DNA from: Prillingera fragicola
Lineage: Eukaryota > Basidiomycota > Tremellomycetes > Trichosporonales > Trichosporonaceae
NCBI GenBank assembly: GCA_002335605.1
Contig: BEDY01000001.1
Coordinates: 62,001-126,000 of the forward strand
Reading direction: 5' to 3'
DNA: 64,000 nucleotides
Shown one piece after another: positions 42,623-54,270 of the stretch; the first letter of the stretch is position 1; each line of letters begins with the position of its first letter. Below the pieces are notes generated by a model, which saw nothing but the letters and a program-made list of their open reading frames with translations, was not told the DNA's origin and did no database searches. A program made the position numbers and the translations under genes.

Positions 42623-43397
42623 TTACCCAGCGAAGGCCCGCAGGCGCTGCAGCTCAAGATCCCACTTGATCTCCTGACTCTTGGCGCCGAGGACAAGGAC
42701 CGTCTCCTGGTAAAACCTCGGAGCAAAGCCCATTCCAGAACCAAGCACCTGGCAGTGGGCGGCGACGCGGTCCGCCCAGTACTGGCGAAGTACAGCGGCG
42801 ACGAATACAGCCTTGCGGTGGGCAGTCGACTGCTTGGTTTTGAGTCTTCCGGTGGGGCTGCTGACGGTACCCCACGAGTAGGTGCGAATGGTTGGGGACC
42901 TATTTCTAAAGACATGGTCAGCGCTGCTCCTGGAGACAGTAGACCTTACTGTTTGAAGTTGGCTCCTTCGTTGGGAGCAGCCATGACAGTCTGCTGCGCC
43001 TGACTGGCAGCCTGGAGAGCGCAAGCAGCGCTCTGCACAGTCATGGTGGCAGTCTGGATTGCAAGACTGGCACTCTGCACGGCGAGCCGGGCAGTATCCT
43101 GGGCTAGAGTTACAGTCTGCTGGAGTGGAGTGGCAGCTGCAGAACTCTGAGCCTCTGCGTCTTGATGGCCTGGGGTCTGCTCATTGACAGGCACAGACAT
43201 GGGCTGGCGTACGGAGGGCGCTGGCGAGGGGGGATGCGAGGCCGAGACTTTGACGCGTCTGCAAAACACTTAGCGTCCATGCAAGCCAAAGTTGTTGATT
43301 GGACATACCGTGCCCGCCTACTCCTCTTGGAGTCTTCGGTGTTGCCCCAGGCGGAGCTCTGTTGGCCGAGGTGGTCTGTAGATCGAATGGCCGGCAT
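42623..43397 (-). CDS. Unknown protein with Ala/Gln heptad repeats, 226 aa
   Basis: Exons (minus strand): 43397-43309, 43258-42950 and 42905-42623. It starts MPAIRSTDHLGQQSSAWG and has a basic cluster (DSKRSRRARRVKVS). Residues about 75-125 are a run of seven-residue units of the form L-A-x-Q-S/T-A-S/T (ARLAVQSASLAIQTATM, VQSAACALQAASQAQQ), which would make one long Ala/Gln amphipathic helix. The C-terminal third looks folded (HRKAVFVAAVLRQYWADRVA, GFAPRFYQETVLVLG) and ends LQRLRAFAG. No known family. Splice phases (CG|A, CA|A) are consistent and all donors canonical. Confidence 0.6.
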
Positions 43398-45126
43398 GAC
43401 GGGAGATGTGCAAATGCGAGAGAAAGGTATGGAAGGGAGCTCGAGACTATGAGAGAGATGTTGATAGGTAAAGAAATTTGGGGAAGGGAGCTCAAGGTGG
43501 TAAGAGAGAGGTGGATAGGTAGAGAATGAATGGGAGGGAAGGGCTCGAAGTGGTGAGCGAGTGGATGAAAGGATACGCACTGATTGCGTGTTTTATGTAC
43601 TCGGGTCTCTTGCATCGCCCGTCGAGTGAGCCTACACCTAGTGGCGGTACGTGTCGAGGCATGCCTGACCAAGAAAGCAGTACACGCGTGCCTTCAAGGA
43701 AGGTCGCGTCCACTTTGCCTGTTCGTCACACGCCGGCCTGAGGCTTGGGGCTTTGGGCGTTGCAGCCCAAGCATGTGTCTTAGCTGGGGAAGGAGAATGC
43801 TGCTGAGTCCAATGTTTGCGGTGCTGCATAGGGTGGCGGTGGCGACCAGTCTAAGGGTTGCAACTGAATCACTGATTTGTGCCAGCCTAGGATCACACTT
43901 CCACTTGCGTCGACCGGCTCACTCAGGAGAATCTCTGGCAGAGTCTCACTCCATCGCGGTTTGTCACACGTTTGCTCTCAAAGCTATTTCTGAGCCCTGC
44001 AACGCATTCACACTGAGGTATTTTTGCATGTTTGGGCACGGCTATTGCATGAATGCAATGCCCTCGTTGCGACAGCGCGACCTGGGGTGGCGTTGGTGTC
44101 AAGAACAAGCTGCATCCCTCCGTGTTTACATCCATAGCGCGCAGCAAGTGCACTAGCCAGGATTTCAGGGAATGTTTGGGGTATGCAGGTGTGTCCTTGA
44201 TTCAGCGTCGCTGAGCATCTGCAGGCGTGCTGGCTCAACGCGTCTGATGTAAACACGTACACTGTACTGTAGCATCATGATTCGGCGCTGCTTGGCCAAT
44301 ACAGCCGTGTGTTTGGACAAAAACAAACATCCTGCAGTGATCGAGTGACGCAGTGGCGTAGAGGTCGACACCGAGGCCGAGATGCAACTCTGGCCTTTTT
44401 GATGCTGCAGAAGCCTGCATCCTTGAATTCTGAGGCTCCCATCATGGACGGCCTGGGCAACTTGGAGCAACTTGACGGATTTGGCACATTGTGTCATAGC
44501 CTTCATAGTTTGGTCTATGAATTAAAAATGCCAGATGCATGTCCAGATCAGTGAGCATGAATGCAAGTGATGAGGATCTGGAGTGGCGGGCAATTTCGGG
44601 CAAGAGAAGCATTGATTGTGTGCCAGTGCCTCAGCACTGCCAGTGAACCTTCGGCTGAAGGCAATCCTGATCCTGTGATCCAAGCCAATCCAGCCAGTCG
44701 TCCGAGCCGCAAAATGTGTCCATGTGAAAAATAAATTCCTCAAATTATGAAGCATACTTCTGACCTTACAATGGAAGCATAACGACAAGACGTGGTGTAC
44801 CAAAAATTGACAGAAATTAGCGATTTTTCCAGTTACCGAAATCGCGCTGAGTGGAGGGCCGTGTCGGGGAAGCACGGTGGTGGCAGGCGGAGGTGGGGTC
44901 TCCATGTGTCGTACAGGCAAACATAGGTTCAATCAGACATTGTGGTCCTCCATAAGCTGTTGCATACATGACACAGAAGCCTCGGCACATGGGGAAGGAG
45001 TAAACTTGCTATGCATCTGTGTCGTCATGAGCCAGATTGCCGTCCGTTGTAACGATAACAAAGGCTGGCACCATCGCATCACAGGCAACTTGCGACTCAG
45101 GATGGGCGATGCAACTGACAAGCTGC
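43398..45126. other. Gene-poor stretch
   Basis: 1.7 kb. The first part, upstream of the previous gene, is rich in GGGAAGGGAGCTC-like and GAGAGA purine runs (43430-43560). No supported gene or RNA. Confidence 0.5.
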
Positions 45127-45481
45127 CTAAACAATCTTGGGCTTGCAATCCTTCTCCTCCTCGTCATCATCAACCTCAGCACGGCGCCTCTTCCTCCCAG
45201 CGCCGCCCTTAGCCTTGACACCACCAACACCCTTCCCCTTGGTCTCGGCATTCACACTCTCCTCGGCACCGGGCAGCGTCTTGAGAATCTGCTGAATCTT
45301 CTGGTTGATGCGACTTCCACCGTTGTTGCCCACATCTTCTAGACCGGGGGAGGCGTAGATCGTCTTGCGGTTGGCGAGGACTACGGCGACGATAGCGCGG
45401 GTGACAGCAGCCTGGGGTTAGTCTCGATGTGGACTGTGTGGGGCCTACGTTGTGAGCTGGGGTCCAGGGGGCCTGCGGCAT
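45127..45481 (-). CDS. Small basic/acidic protein, 105 aa
   Basis: Exons (minus strand): 45481-45449 and 45411-45127; the intron has GTAGGC, CTAAC and CCCAG. The product starts MPQAPWTPAHN and has a helical part (AAVTRAIVAVVLANRKTIYA). A second helix follows (SRINQKIQQILKTLPGAEES). The C-terminus is Lys/Gly-rich with a likely nuclear signal (GRKRRRAEV), then an acidic run (DDDEEE). The layout suggests a small nuclear protein. No family recognised. Confidence 0.55.
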
Positions 45482-47778
45482 GATGCTTATGGTGGCGGGT
45501 GTAGTGGGGTATTGGGGTTCCTCAAAGTAATTCGTCGCTAGTGGTGATGTCGTTGGTGAAGAGGGGAATGATGAGAAAAGTGAGTTGTGCAGATAGTATG
45601 TATGGGAACTGATGAACGCAGCGCGGCGCCCCCTGGAACATGGTGGTGAGCCATGATGAGGACACGAGGGCACATCTCAGGATACACACTTTACATTGGC
45701 GGTAAAAGTGCGTTGGCCGAGTGTGCTGACCACACCTCTCCTAACGGGGAAACTTGATGACTCGCACCAACACCCATGGCAAATGAAATATACCATAAAC
45801 CAGAAAAGTCAAAGAGCCTCATCAGTCCAGGACTGGCCGGAGGAAACTTGCACCTGGTGGGTGTTGTCGCCACAGCCTTCTGTCCCAGTCGTGTCATTTG
45901 CAATGTGCCTCTCTGCGCACTTCGCCCGCTTCGGCCGCGGTATCTGGGAAGTCTTGCCTTGGTGAGAATGTGGCCATGTGGCTATGACACTGGGCTCACC
46001 CTATGCAGCGCATGGCTGAGTCAGACAATACAACTCGGATCCGCGCTGATGCTGCAGCTGTTGACCAGCTACCTCCTGCCGACAGGCTTCTTGTTCTGTG
46101 CTTGAATGAAGAGTACGCACGGGAACTGAGAGTGCGTCATGGCACCTCTCGCTCCATGGATGTGCATACGCCACCTCCTACGTGCCACATTGGAGGAGCT
46201 TATCGGATGCGTTGGTGGGTTTGCCACATGCGGTCCTGTTCCAGTCAGGCGATGTGTTAGTCGCGCGTGCGAGTGAGACGGATGATTCACTGGGTGTCAG
46301 TGGTTATGCATGTGGATAGAACTCTGGACATGGCCCGCTTTGGTACATGTGGACAACATTGTGCTGATTGACGAGTGCGGCTACGGAACCAGATTGCTCA
46401 TTCTCGGCTGTCCTCAACTTGCATTCTTTCACTCTCATACTATCACTCACTCACTCCTCGCGAAAACCTTGACCACTCTGTAGGAGCTCAAGCTGGAATA
46501 ACAAGCACCTAGGTCTCCCGCGTTGATTGGACCGGCTGCCTAGCGACCAACTCAGCTGTCGAGACCATGCCATCCCACCAATCCTCCGCCTCGACACCCA
46601 ACTGTCATCCAGCGCACTGGAATCGGCGATGCGGGACATACAAGTCATTCCGGCTGAATGTATGCTGCAAGCGGAAATAGCACCTGTGGCCTGGGCCACG
46701 GTGTTCTGGGGAAGCGGATGCATCATGTCTGGCGGTGACACAAGCTGTCTCTGGCCGGGACAGGATTACGTGGTTCCTCTCTGTGAGTCATAGTGAGCAA
46801 GCTGGACATGACGTCACTGACACAGTGTTGCTTCTCTCTTGCGGCAAGGCAGTGGCTATCGTTTGTCTCGGTTCGGTCTAGCAGTGCCGGGGGAAGGAAA
46901 CTGGCCGACGTTTTCCAATGGTGAGTCACATCTGGGGTGCAAAGGAGGCGAGCCTAACAATCGATGATACAGAGTATTGGCCCGCTGGTCACTACCCAGG
47001 TCTTGGGAGATGAGAATGATGGAGTTGTTGGACGTGGTTGTTTGTCGCCGGAGTTTGTGGCATTTCTCTTGAGGGACGCGGGAGCCGGTGGAGCAGCAGT
47101 CTACTTCTCATGTGGGGGCTATTCTCCGCCAGCAACATCGCTTCCTCAGATAATCCAGGACATGTACTGGTACCCTCAGGAAATCATCACCTCAGGTTAT
47201 GGACATGCTTCACTACGACCAAGATTCGATTCCCCTTTCCAAGGCCTGTGATCTGGGAATCAAGGCTGGACAGTTGAGTACTGTATGAACGTAAGTTCAG
47301 GTCCGGAGCGGGCAGTTTACCATATCTGATAGGGACATGGCCCGGACCTCCCCAACCGTCTCGCAGGAGAAGATCTGCCTGGCGAGCCAAGCTAGCTCCG
47401 ATGATCCCCGCTGAAGACTAGCTGGTCTCATTGGCTCGACGGAGAGCATGGCCGAGCTCTACCAGGGTACGTCCAAATTTCGGCCGATTAGAACACCGAG
47501 GATCCGCAGCCCTGATCAGGACAATTTGGTGGATGTGCCTGCAGCAGCCTGCGGCTCGGCTTTCATCCAGGTGGTCATGGTGTACTGTCCGCAGCCGCCA
47601 GCCAGGGCTGGGCCAAGTCACCGGCCTTGGCACCCTTGGCAAGTGCGGCCTTTCTGAGAAAACACCCCCGTTGACTTTTTCAGCTCGCATGTCGTCAATC
47701 GAGACTTCCAGTTGCGTTGTCTTTAAACAACCAGATCTTGGCAGTATCGACCTTTGCTCCCCATCCTGATCGCAGATC
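45482..47778. other. Long interval with splice-like signals but no consistent gene model
   Basis: On the plus strand an open frame from 46012 (MAESDNTTRIRADAAAVDQL) runs to 46260. A second open segment at about 46540-46782 (VIPAECMLQAEIAPVAWATV) ends in a GTGAGT donor. Canonical introns appear at 46783-46825 and 46921-46972. However, reading across the first intron in phase stops at 46880, and the downstream open segment (to 47251) fits only another phase. There may be a degenerate gene here. Confidence 0.35.
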
Positions 47779-49593
47779 ATGGCTGAAGCACGACTCACCG
47801 CGCTCGCCGTCGACGGCGACGAGCTTCTGCGCTCGGTAAGCCGCGCAAGCCAAGAGCCCGAGAGGATCCCGGCACAGACTGGCGACTACGATGACAAGGC
47901 TGCCGCTCTGAGCTCGACCGACAGCAAAGAGGACGTCGCCGCCGACCGCTTCAACTCGGGCGCCAACAAGCTTGCCAACGAGATCAGCTGGCAGGTCGAC
48001 GACATTCCCCTCAAGTACCGCTGCATCGCATTCGTGTTCATCATGCTGTTCAGCACTGGCGCCGCCCTTGCTGAGGCCACCCTTGGGCCCCTCAAGTCTA
48101 CCCTTGTCAAAGAGCTGGATCTTACCAGTTAGTCCACCAAGCTTTGCTTGAGCTGACAGCCAGACGCCCAGTTCGCTACCATCTCGACCGCATCCAACCT
48201 CATCAACACCGTCCTGCCCATTATCGGTGGTGTCGTCATGGACTACTACGGCGGTCTGTACGGTGCCCTCATGGCGTCTGGCTTCTGTGTAGTCGGCTCT
48301 GTCATTGCCGCCTCGGTGAGTTTTCTCAATCTTTGACCCAACCATCCTGACACCTCAGTCATCCAACTCGGGCAAGTACGGTCTCCTCGTCGGTGGACGC
48401 ATCTTCATGGGCTTTGGCTCCATTATCATTGAGACGTCGCAGAACAAGCTTTACGCCCACTGGTTCAACGGCTCTCTGCTTGCTTTCGCCATTGCTCTCG
48501 ACCTCGCCTGGAACTCGGTCACCACTGTCATTGCCCGTGCCTGCGCGGTCCCCATGTCGCGGCTGGGCGGATGGTACGGCTGGGCTCTCTGGATCCCCAC
48601 CATCGTCATCATGTTCTGCACTCTCATTGTCATTGCCTACGGCATCTTTGAGCGCAAGATTGTTCCCAAGCAGTACCGCCCCGTCGCCGGTCGGGACATT
48701 GTCCGCGGTGGCGGCCTCAAGCGCTACCAGGCTGCATTCCTCAACATTCTGCGCATCCCCTCGTTCTACTGGATGCTGTGTGGCAGCCACTTGTTCCAAA
48801 ACTCGGCGCGTACCGTCTACTCGGCAAACCTCACCGACATCCAGGAGCGCACTCGCGGGACCACTGCCCTCACTGGTGGCTACTACTCGTCGCTCCTGAA
48901 CGTCATCGTCATTGTCGTCGTTCCTTGCCTCGGCCTGTTTTTCGACAAGGTTGGATATCGCATGTTTTTCGGTGAGTCCGACGTCATGGGTGCTGAACAT
49001 GTGCTAACTTTGTAGTCTCCATCGGTGCCGCAGCCTACGTTGTCGCCTTTGCCCTCATCGGCCTCACCACTGTCAACGCCATTGCCCCCATCCTGATCGC
49101 TTCGTTTGGTCTGGCCCTCAACGTTCTCCCGTACATTGGCAGCATTCCCATTCTCGTCAACGATCCCACCCTCATGGGAACAGCGTACGGCATGTTTTCC
49201 TCCTTTGTGGCCTGCAACAACGTCATCCTCGAAGTCGCCTGCGGAGCCATCCAAGACGCGACGCCAGGCCAAACCTACGACCGCGTCATCTACTTTCTCA
49301 TCGCCATCAAGTCGTGGCAGATGTTTGAAGGCCCCATCCTAGACTTTCTCGATGGAAAGTTCTTGGGCCACGTTCTGCGTCGCTCCGAAAAGCAGCGTGT
49401 GGCGCTTCGCGACCAGATGGCCGTCGAGGGAAAGGAGTTCCCCGGCTGGAAGGTCTACAAGCCCGTCACCATCTTCTTTGGATGTCAGTATGTCATTATG
49501 GTCATTGTTTCTTGGGTTGTGAGTACTTCGTCGCGTTGGTGTGGACACCGCTGATCCGCCCAGGTCTTCTTCATATACTCCGTTCCCCGTTAG
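47779..49593 (+). CDS. Major facilitator superfamily transporter (MFSD1-like)
   Basis: Exons are 47779-48127, 48164-48315, 48359-48971, 49016-49518 and 49564-49593, giving 548 aa. An 80-residue hydrophilic N-terminus precedes about 12 membrane segments, starting YRCIAFVFIMLFSTGAALAE and NTVLPIIGGVVMDYYGG. The motif-A-like loop (GGVVMDYYGG) and GRIFMGFGSIIIETSQNKLY resemble the MFSD1/fungal MFS branch, whose animal member exports dipeptides from lysosomes. Middle segments include YGWALWIPTIVIMFCTLIVI and SLLNVIVIVVVPCLGLFFDK; the last is VTIFFGCQYVIMVIVSWV, ending VFFIYSVPR. The final exon codes nine residues. Substrate unknown; the vacuole is a fair guess for location. Confidence 0.85.
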
Positions 49594-49784
49594 AAGGCTG
49601 GGGTTGAGTCATCATTCGCATTATATTCTGCATTCATCTTCACGAAAACCGGCTGGTACTGACCCACGAGGCAGACCTATCTGATTCAAACCTGCTAACA
49701 CTCTCTTCTGACGATAGGGCTCACCGTGGATGATTATGCTACTGCCCTGTCCTGCCAGCGCACTGCGGCATCCTGCTGGAGGCC

Positions 49785-50943
49785 TCACGACAGACTATAC
49801 CCGCAGTACATCTGCGGCGTGAGAATGGCGCCATGGTATAGACCTGGCGGTGGAAGAGCCGCGTAGCCAAAATGGCCCGCAACGTAAGGCATGAAGCTGC
49901 CTTGGCATGGTGGATACCATAGGTGCGGCGGGGCTGTGGAGGCAGGTGAAAGTGTTCTTGGTCGACTAGGAACCGGGGAGAGGGCAGGCGAGTGAGTCTC
50001 GGGGGATGTCGACGCTGGAGCTAAAGAACGCTCTGCAGCTGGCGCCGAGGGCTCATTCCTCACGCATCTGGGCGGCACAGTGAGCTGCGCCGGATCCGAG
50101 GTCCAATGTCGAGCAGCGCGTGCACTCGAGGTGTCCGTGGCTGGGACGGCCCCGCCCGGCTTAAGAAGCAGGGGTCGGCGAGAGGGTCCGGAGACAGACA
50201 TCTGGCTGCTGTGCCGACGTGCATGACCTGTGCTAGCGGCGCTGCTGGCTGACAAGTTTGAGACTGTTGACTGGGTCCGGCGATGCAGGAGTTTCATGTT
50301 CAGCCTCGGTGTGCCGTGTGAGTTGTCGAGCTCCCCGAGGAGTGAGAGGGCCATTTCCACTGCGTGTGACGATAGGTCGAGCTCAGCTACCTCTATAGGC
50401 AAAACCAAAAGAGTAGGCGATCCTTCGGACGCAGTAGACGTGACGGCGCCAATTGGCGGCGCCGGCTCGGAGAGGCACTGGAGATCCGTGCCCATTCCGG
50501 TGCGGCGGGGGAATACGTCGTCCTTGTGATGGGTTTCTCGTAGCCGTGGTTGCATGACTGTGTCGGTGGTGGCACCATGGCGTTGATGAAGACCGACGGA
50601 GTGCGAGCTGCCATTCCCGAGATGAAGCTGGCCGGCGTGTGTGAGCCACCCAACAGCAGGCGCGGTGGCGAGGTGATCCAGATTGGGACTCGGTGCTGGT
50701 GGCCGTGTCGGCGTGGTCTGAGGTGCAAGTGCGGGTGGCTGTGGGTGTGCGGGGGAACGATGGTGTGTCGGCGTACAGTTGAATGTGGGTACCAAGGAGT
50801 ACGAGTCTGACTGTCAGCTGCCGTGCTCTGAAAGGTCAACGCGCCTTGCAAGTCCCGCATGGGGTCCGGTGAGGGCGTGTTGAAGCTCCTCGGACAGGGA
50901 GGCTCCTCCCTCTGCCTGTCAGCAGCTGCTCCCTCGACGTCAT
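49785..50943 (-). CDS. Pro/Ser-rich disordered protein, about 374 aa
   Basis: The long exon 50806-49785 is open and well composed for a disordered regulator: Pro/His-rich start (PTFNCTPTHHRSPAHPQPP), a short helical module (LPIEVAELDLSSHAVEMALS, LLGELDNSH), then Ser/Arg clusters (LHRRTQSTVSNLS, RRHSSQMSVSGPSRRPLL) that look like phosphorylation sites, and an aromatic-Pro C-terminus ending LTPQMYCGYSLS. A first exon 50943-50841 (MTSREQLLTGRGRSLP) joins in phase through a 34-nt intron with a weak GTTGAC donor; this start is uncertain. No family recognised. Confidence 0.5.
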
Positions 50944-51408
50944 CTTGCCTTGGATCCAGAGGTGGAGTAGCCAGGTGAGCTGGGCAATGATGGGGACCGG
51001 GGAGAGTTCGACAGTCTGGCCATCGAGGTGAGCAGCGAAGGGAAGAAGACTTGCTGCCACAGACCCGACGAGATGAACATTGCACAAGTGTGATGCCAAA
51101 GAGGATGAGCAGAAAGAAGAGAAAGAAACGCAACACAGATGAGGTTTGCAAGGGAACGAGACAGACAATGTAAAGTCAAAGTGTCATGGCCACGCTTTGA
51201 CCGTGGTCATCCTCCACCTCGCGCCTCCGCACGGACACGATGTGGGGAACCCGCACTGCGTGGTGGCGAGTGTCTGAGCGCAGAGCCTTAGTTGAGCTTA
51301 CCAGTGCATGACACCATGGTGCAGGTACAACGTGCGTTTGCTATGCATGTACACTCGACACCGCTCATCCATCAAGTTCATTATTCACAAACAGTCGGCG
51401 CAGAATCA
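50944..51408. other. Intergenic
   Basis: 465 nt between two minus-strand genes. Its left part codes, on the minus strand, for a hydrophobic open frame with a signal-peptide look (VLRFFLFFLLILFGITL, about 51110), which could be an alternative start of the previous gene in another frame; unresolved. Confidence 0.4.
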
Positions 51409-52596
51409 TCAGCTGTCGCGCGTCCGTGACAAAGTCTTGTGCTCGTTGCTGCTCCGCTTTGCGGGGCGCGAATGCTCACCGACCGGATCCCCGTCGCGTT
51501 GGCCAACACCCACAACCGCAACGTCACTAGCCATGCCTGAGCTGCTCGCCAAGCTACTCTGCGACGGCGACTTGGGAAGTTTGGACAACGAAGCTGGCAC
51601 AGCCCATCGTCCAGACAGTGCGTTGCGCACTAATTCCATCCTTCCGCCGCCAGTAGACTCCTTTTTCGTTTCCGGCGTAAAGCTCACGCGCTTGGGGGCC
51701 GCAGGTGCCACAGGTTTCGTCTGCTTAACGCGGGCCGACGTCGACCTGACATGCGCGGGTGGGGTGGGCCGCACGCGCGACGAGGATGCCGAGTTCCTCG
51801 GAGCAGACGGAATGCGTTGCAAGTTCACTGCCGCTGTGTGTGCTGGAGCGCGGGCCGAGGTGTGCACATGTTGAGCGGGCGGATAGTCGCGGGCTGGGTA
51901 GTCGTGCGGCGGATACTCGGGATCGACGGTCACGTTGACAACGTAGCGCGAGCTCGTGGGGTCGGGGACCGCAAAGACCCGAACGGGTTCCTCCTGCGGG
52001 CGTCCCGATGAGGAGTCGGAAGGACGGTGCTTGGAAGGAGTGGAACGGCTGGCTGAAGAGGAGCTGTGGTTCTCAGGCGAGGTGCGAGCTGGATGTGCGT
52101 CTCGGGGGTGGGGCTGGGCTCTGGCCTCCGGAGGCTCACGATTGGCAGTGCGCTTCCACGACAGCCAGCAGCCGGCTTCGGGGCGGATCCGGGTGTTATA
52201 CATATTGAACATTCGCCACGGGCGATCGTCTTCAGGGGGGGCGTGACGCCAAAAGGGACGGCTACGAGGGGGGTCGTTCCCGGGTGACTGCGGGGTGAAG
52301 CGGGCGTAGTTTTGCTCATCGCGGCCGGGCATGGCTGGCGCGGCGTGTGGCATGTGGGTCCTGCTATCACGGCGCCTCATGTAGTCGTTCATGGCCTGGA
52401 AGCGCTGCTCGACGACACGTGGGTAGAACCAGTGAGACGAATACCTTGCGTGTTCAGCCCGGGGCAGATGGTGGTACCCGTGGTAACCACTCTCGGGCTG
52501 TTGGCTCCACCTGCCATTCGACGGTGGACTCCAGCTGGCGTGCGCCACGTTGCTCCAGGCGCTGGATCGCGAGCTGGGGGCAGACGGGTAGGCCAT
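51409..52596 (-). CDS. Disordered Pro/Arg/Ser-rich protein, 395 aa
   Basis: A single open exon from ATG 52596. The composition is Pro, Ser, Arg, His and Ala with many aromatic residues in the first third (SGYHGYHHLPRAEHARYSSH, WFYPRVVEQRFQAMNDYMRR). PWRMFNMYNTRIRPEAGCWL is a more ordered patch. Then come S/P/K-rich stretches, a short predicted strand pair (PVRVFAVPDPTSSRYVVNV), PPHDYPARDYPPAQ repeats, and a basic tail with KRVSFTPETKKES, which resembles an RVxF docking motif for protein phosphatase 1 (KRVSF). No family recognised. The PP1 link is inference from one short motif. No intron signals were needed. Confidence 0.6.
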   Translation of the reverse strand: MAYPSAPSSRSSAWSNVAHASWSPPSNGRWSQQPESGYHGYHHLPRAEHARYSSHWFYPRVVEQRFQAMNDYMRRRDSRTHMPHAAPAMPGRDEQNYARFTPQSPGNDPPRSRPFWRHAPPEDDRPWRMFNMYNTRIRPEAGCWLSWKRTANREPPEARAQPHPRDAHPARTSPENHSSSSASRSTPSKHRPSDSSSGRPQEEPVRVFAVPDPTSSRYVVNVTVDPEYPPHDYPARDYPPAQHVHTSARAPAHTAAVNLQRIPSAPRNSASSSRVRPTPPAHVRSTSARVKQTKPVAPAAPKRVSFTPETKKESTGGGRMELVRNALSGRWAVPASLSKLPKSPSQSSLASSSGMASDVAVVGVGQRDGDPVGEHSRPAKRSSNEHKTLSRTRDS

Positions 52597-53139
52597 TGAC
52601 GTAGCGCAGTCACAGGTCGAAGAAATGAATCAGCGAGAGCGAGAACAAGAACCGTGAGAGGCGGGGGGATGAGAAACAAGAGCAGAATAAGCCAGTGGTG
52701 TACGCTTTATAGCCGACACCGTGCACACTGGCCCAGCCGACCACGAATAGCGTCGATGTGCGAGAGGCTGGGTGTCGTAAGCCTGGGGTTGTGTAGGCAA
52801 CGTTGAAATCCATCAGGTCTGCGTTTAGCAAGATAGGTGGGATAAGACGCGTGTAAAGCTTGCTGCTGGGGCGAGACTCATTGCTGGAGGCTCGTCCTCC
52901 GCCGCCGTCCGCTGCTGGAATATGGTGGATGCCAATACTGAGACTGGCCAATGACTTGCGAACACTATTGATGCTGATAGTGTTCAAGGCCTGGGCGCTG
53001 GACTGTTGCCGCTTCGAGAACTGATGGGAGGATTCGAAAGTGATTTCGAGAACTGATGACTGAACAAAAGCAATCATGATCATCGTTGATCAGGGACCGG
53101 GCTTGATGGGTATCTGAGGACGGTGCCATCACCTCATGC
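52597..53139. other. Intergenic
   Basis: 543 nt between minus-strand genes; a minus open frame at 52610-53083 has no recognisable content. Promoter of the gene at 51409-52596 is expected here. Confidence 0.5.
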
Positions 53140-54270
53140 TCAGAGTACCTGCCGCTCAATAGCGTTAAGCACGTGCCGGATCATGAGCAGCTGGCTATCG
53201 TGATCCGTCCACATTGGCACATCGCGCTCGCCAGAGGTTGAAACGAGGGGTGGTACTCTTTCGACAAGCGGGCATGCAGCAAGAACCTGACCGAGGCCAG
53301 CAGACGTAAACATGCGAATGGCGAGACAAATGCGCAGCATGGCTAGGCACGGCGTGGGGCGCTCGGACATCTGGTCGGGTTAGTGTCCGCCGAGTATGGG
53401 GCAGGGTGCGACGGCTTGGCTTGCCGGGGCACCTACGCGGAAGATCTCCGGCTCCTGGGATCCCAGTGGAAGAAGTGCTTGAAGAAGGGTAGCGACCGAG
53501 CCTGCTGTCTCGCTCGGGACGCGACCAATGGGATCGAGTAGGACCACGCGACGTTCTTGCAGGTCGACAAAGGCAGCGACAAACCCATCGTGGTAAGTGA
53601 ATACGCTTACAAGGCGATCGACCTGGAGGCGCGTTGGTAGGGGAAGCTGTCCCGTTAGCGCTTGACAAGTCCCAATAGCTTACCTGGGGCAGCCCGACCA
53701 ATGTGGTAGGAAACGCAGCCTCAACCATCACCAACGCCTCGTTATTCTCGCTCTCGGCAGCAGCATCACGGGCACCCAGCCACAGCGCGAGCCGACGAAG
53801 ATCGACGAGCGCAAACCGATTTGATGCCGCCCTCAGCGCAAGAAAGAGATAGGCGTGGAGAGTCTGAAGTCCATCCTGCATCTCGCTGGCAGTGAGCTCG
53901 CCTGCAATGTCAGTTTGGACGCATGTTTCGATGGCGGAGACGTACGTTCATGTAGGCAGTCCATGAAACGCTGTGCTGTCACTGCTGATGCTGAGTGGGG
54001 GCCGAGGAAGGGCCAGAGCTGGTTGTTAGGAAGTCGCTGGAGCTGGGGTCAGCGGCGTGCCTTGGGCAAGTGACTCACCTCGTGGCCGAGTTTGCCGTGA
54101 CGCTTTGTCCAGTACTTGCTTCGCTGCCTTCGCTTCGTGAAGGGCTTGACTGGACTAACTGGACTGCTTTGAGCCGTTGTTGAAAGGCCATCCTCTGAGA
54201 GAGACATTTCCGGATCGACGGCGGTGGAGGTCGACGATGCCGAAGTGATACTTCCGGCTCTGCGAGTCAT
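53140..54270 (-). CDS. Unknown protein, possible divergent C48-like cysteine protease
   Basis: Exons (minus strand): 54270-54079, 54042-53946, 53901-53684, 53646-53437 and 53370-53140; 315 aa, all phases consistent. Residues 1-64 are Ser/Thr-rich, then basic (FTKRRQRSKYWTKRHGK). Then LQRLPNNQLWPFLGPHSASA and a helical stretch (LQTLHAYLFLALRAASNRFA). The C-terminal half reads like a Ulp1/SENP core: VSVFTYHDGFVAAFVDLQER, RVVLLDPIGR, a helix (AGSVATLLQALLPLG), then PTPCLAMLRICLAIRMFTSA. Placing H in YHDG, D in LLDPIG and C in TPCLAM gives the H-D-C order of the C48 family, but the HW and DCG signatures are absent. An in-frame ATG at 54312 would add 14 residues. Confidence 0.6.
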
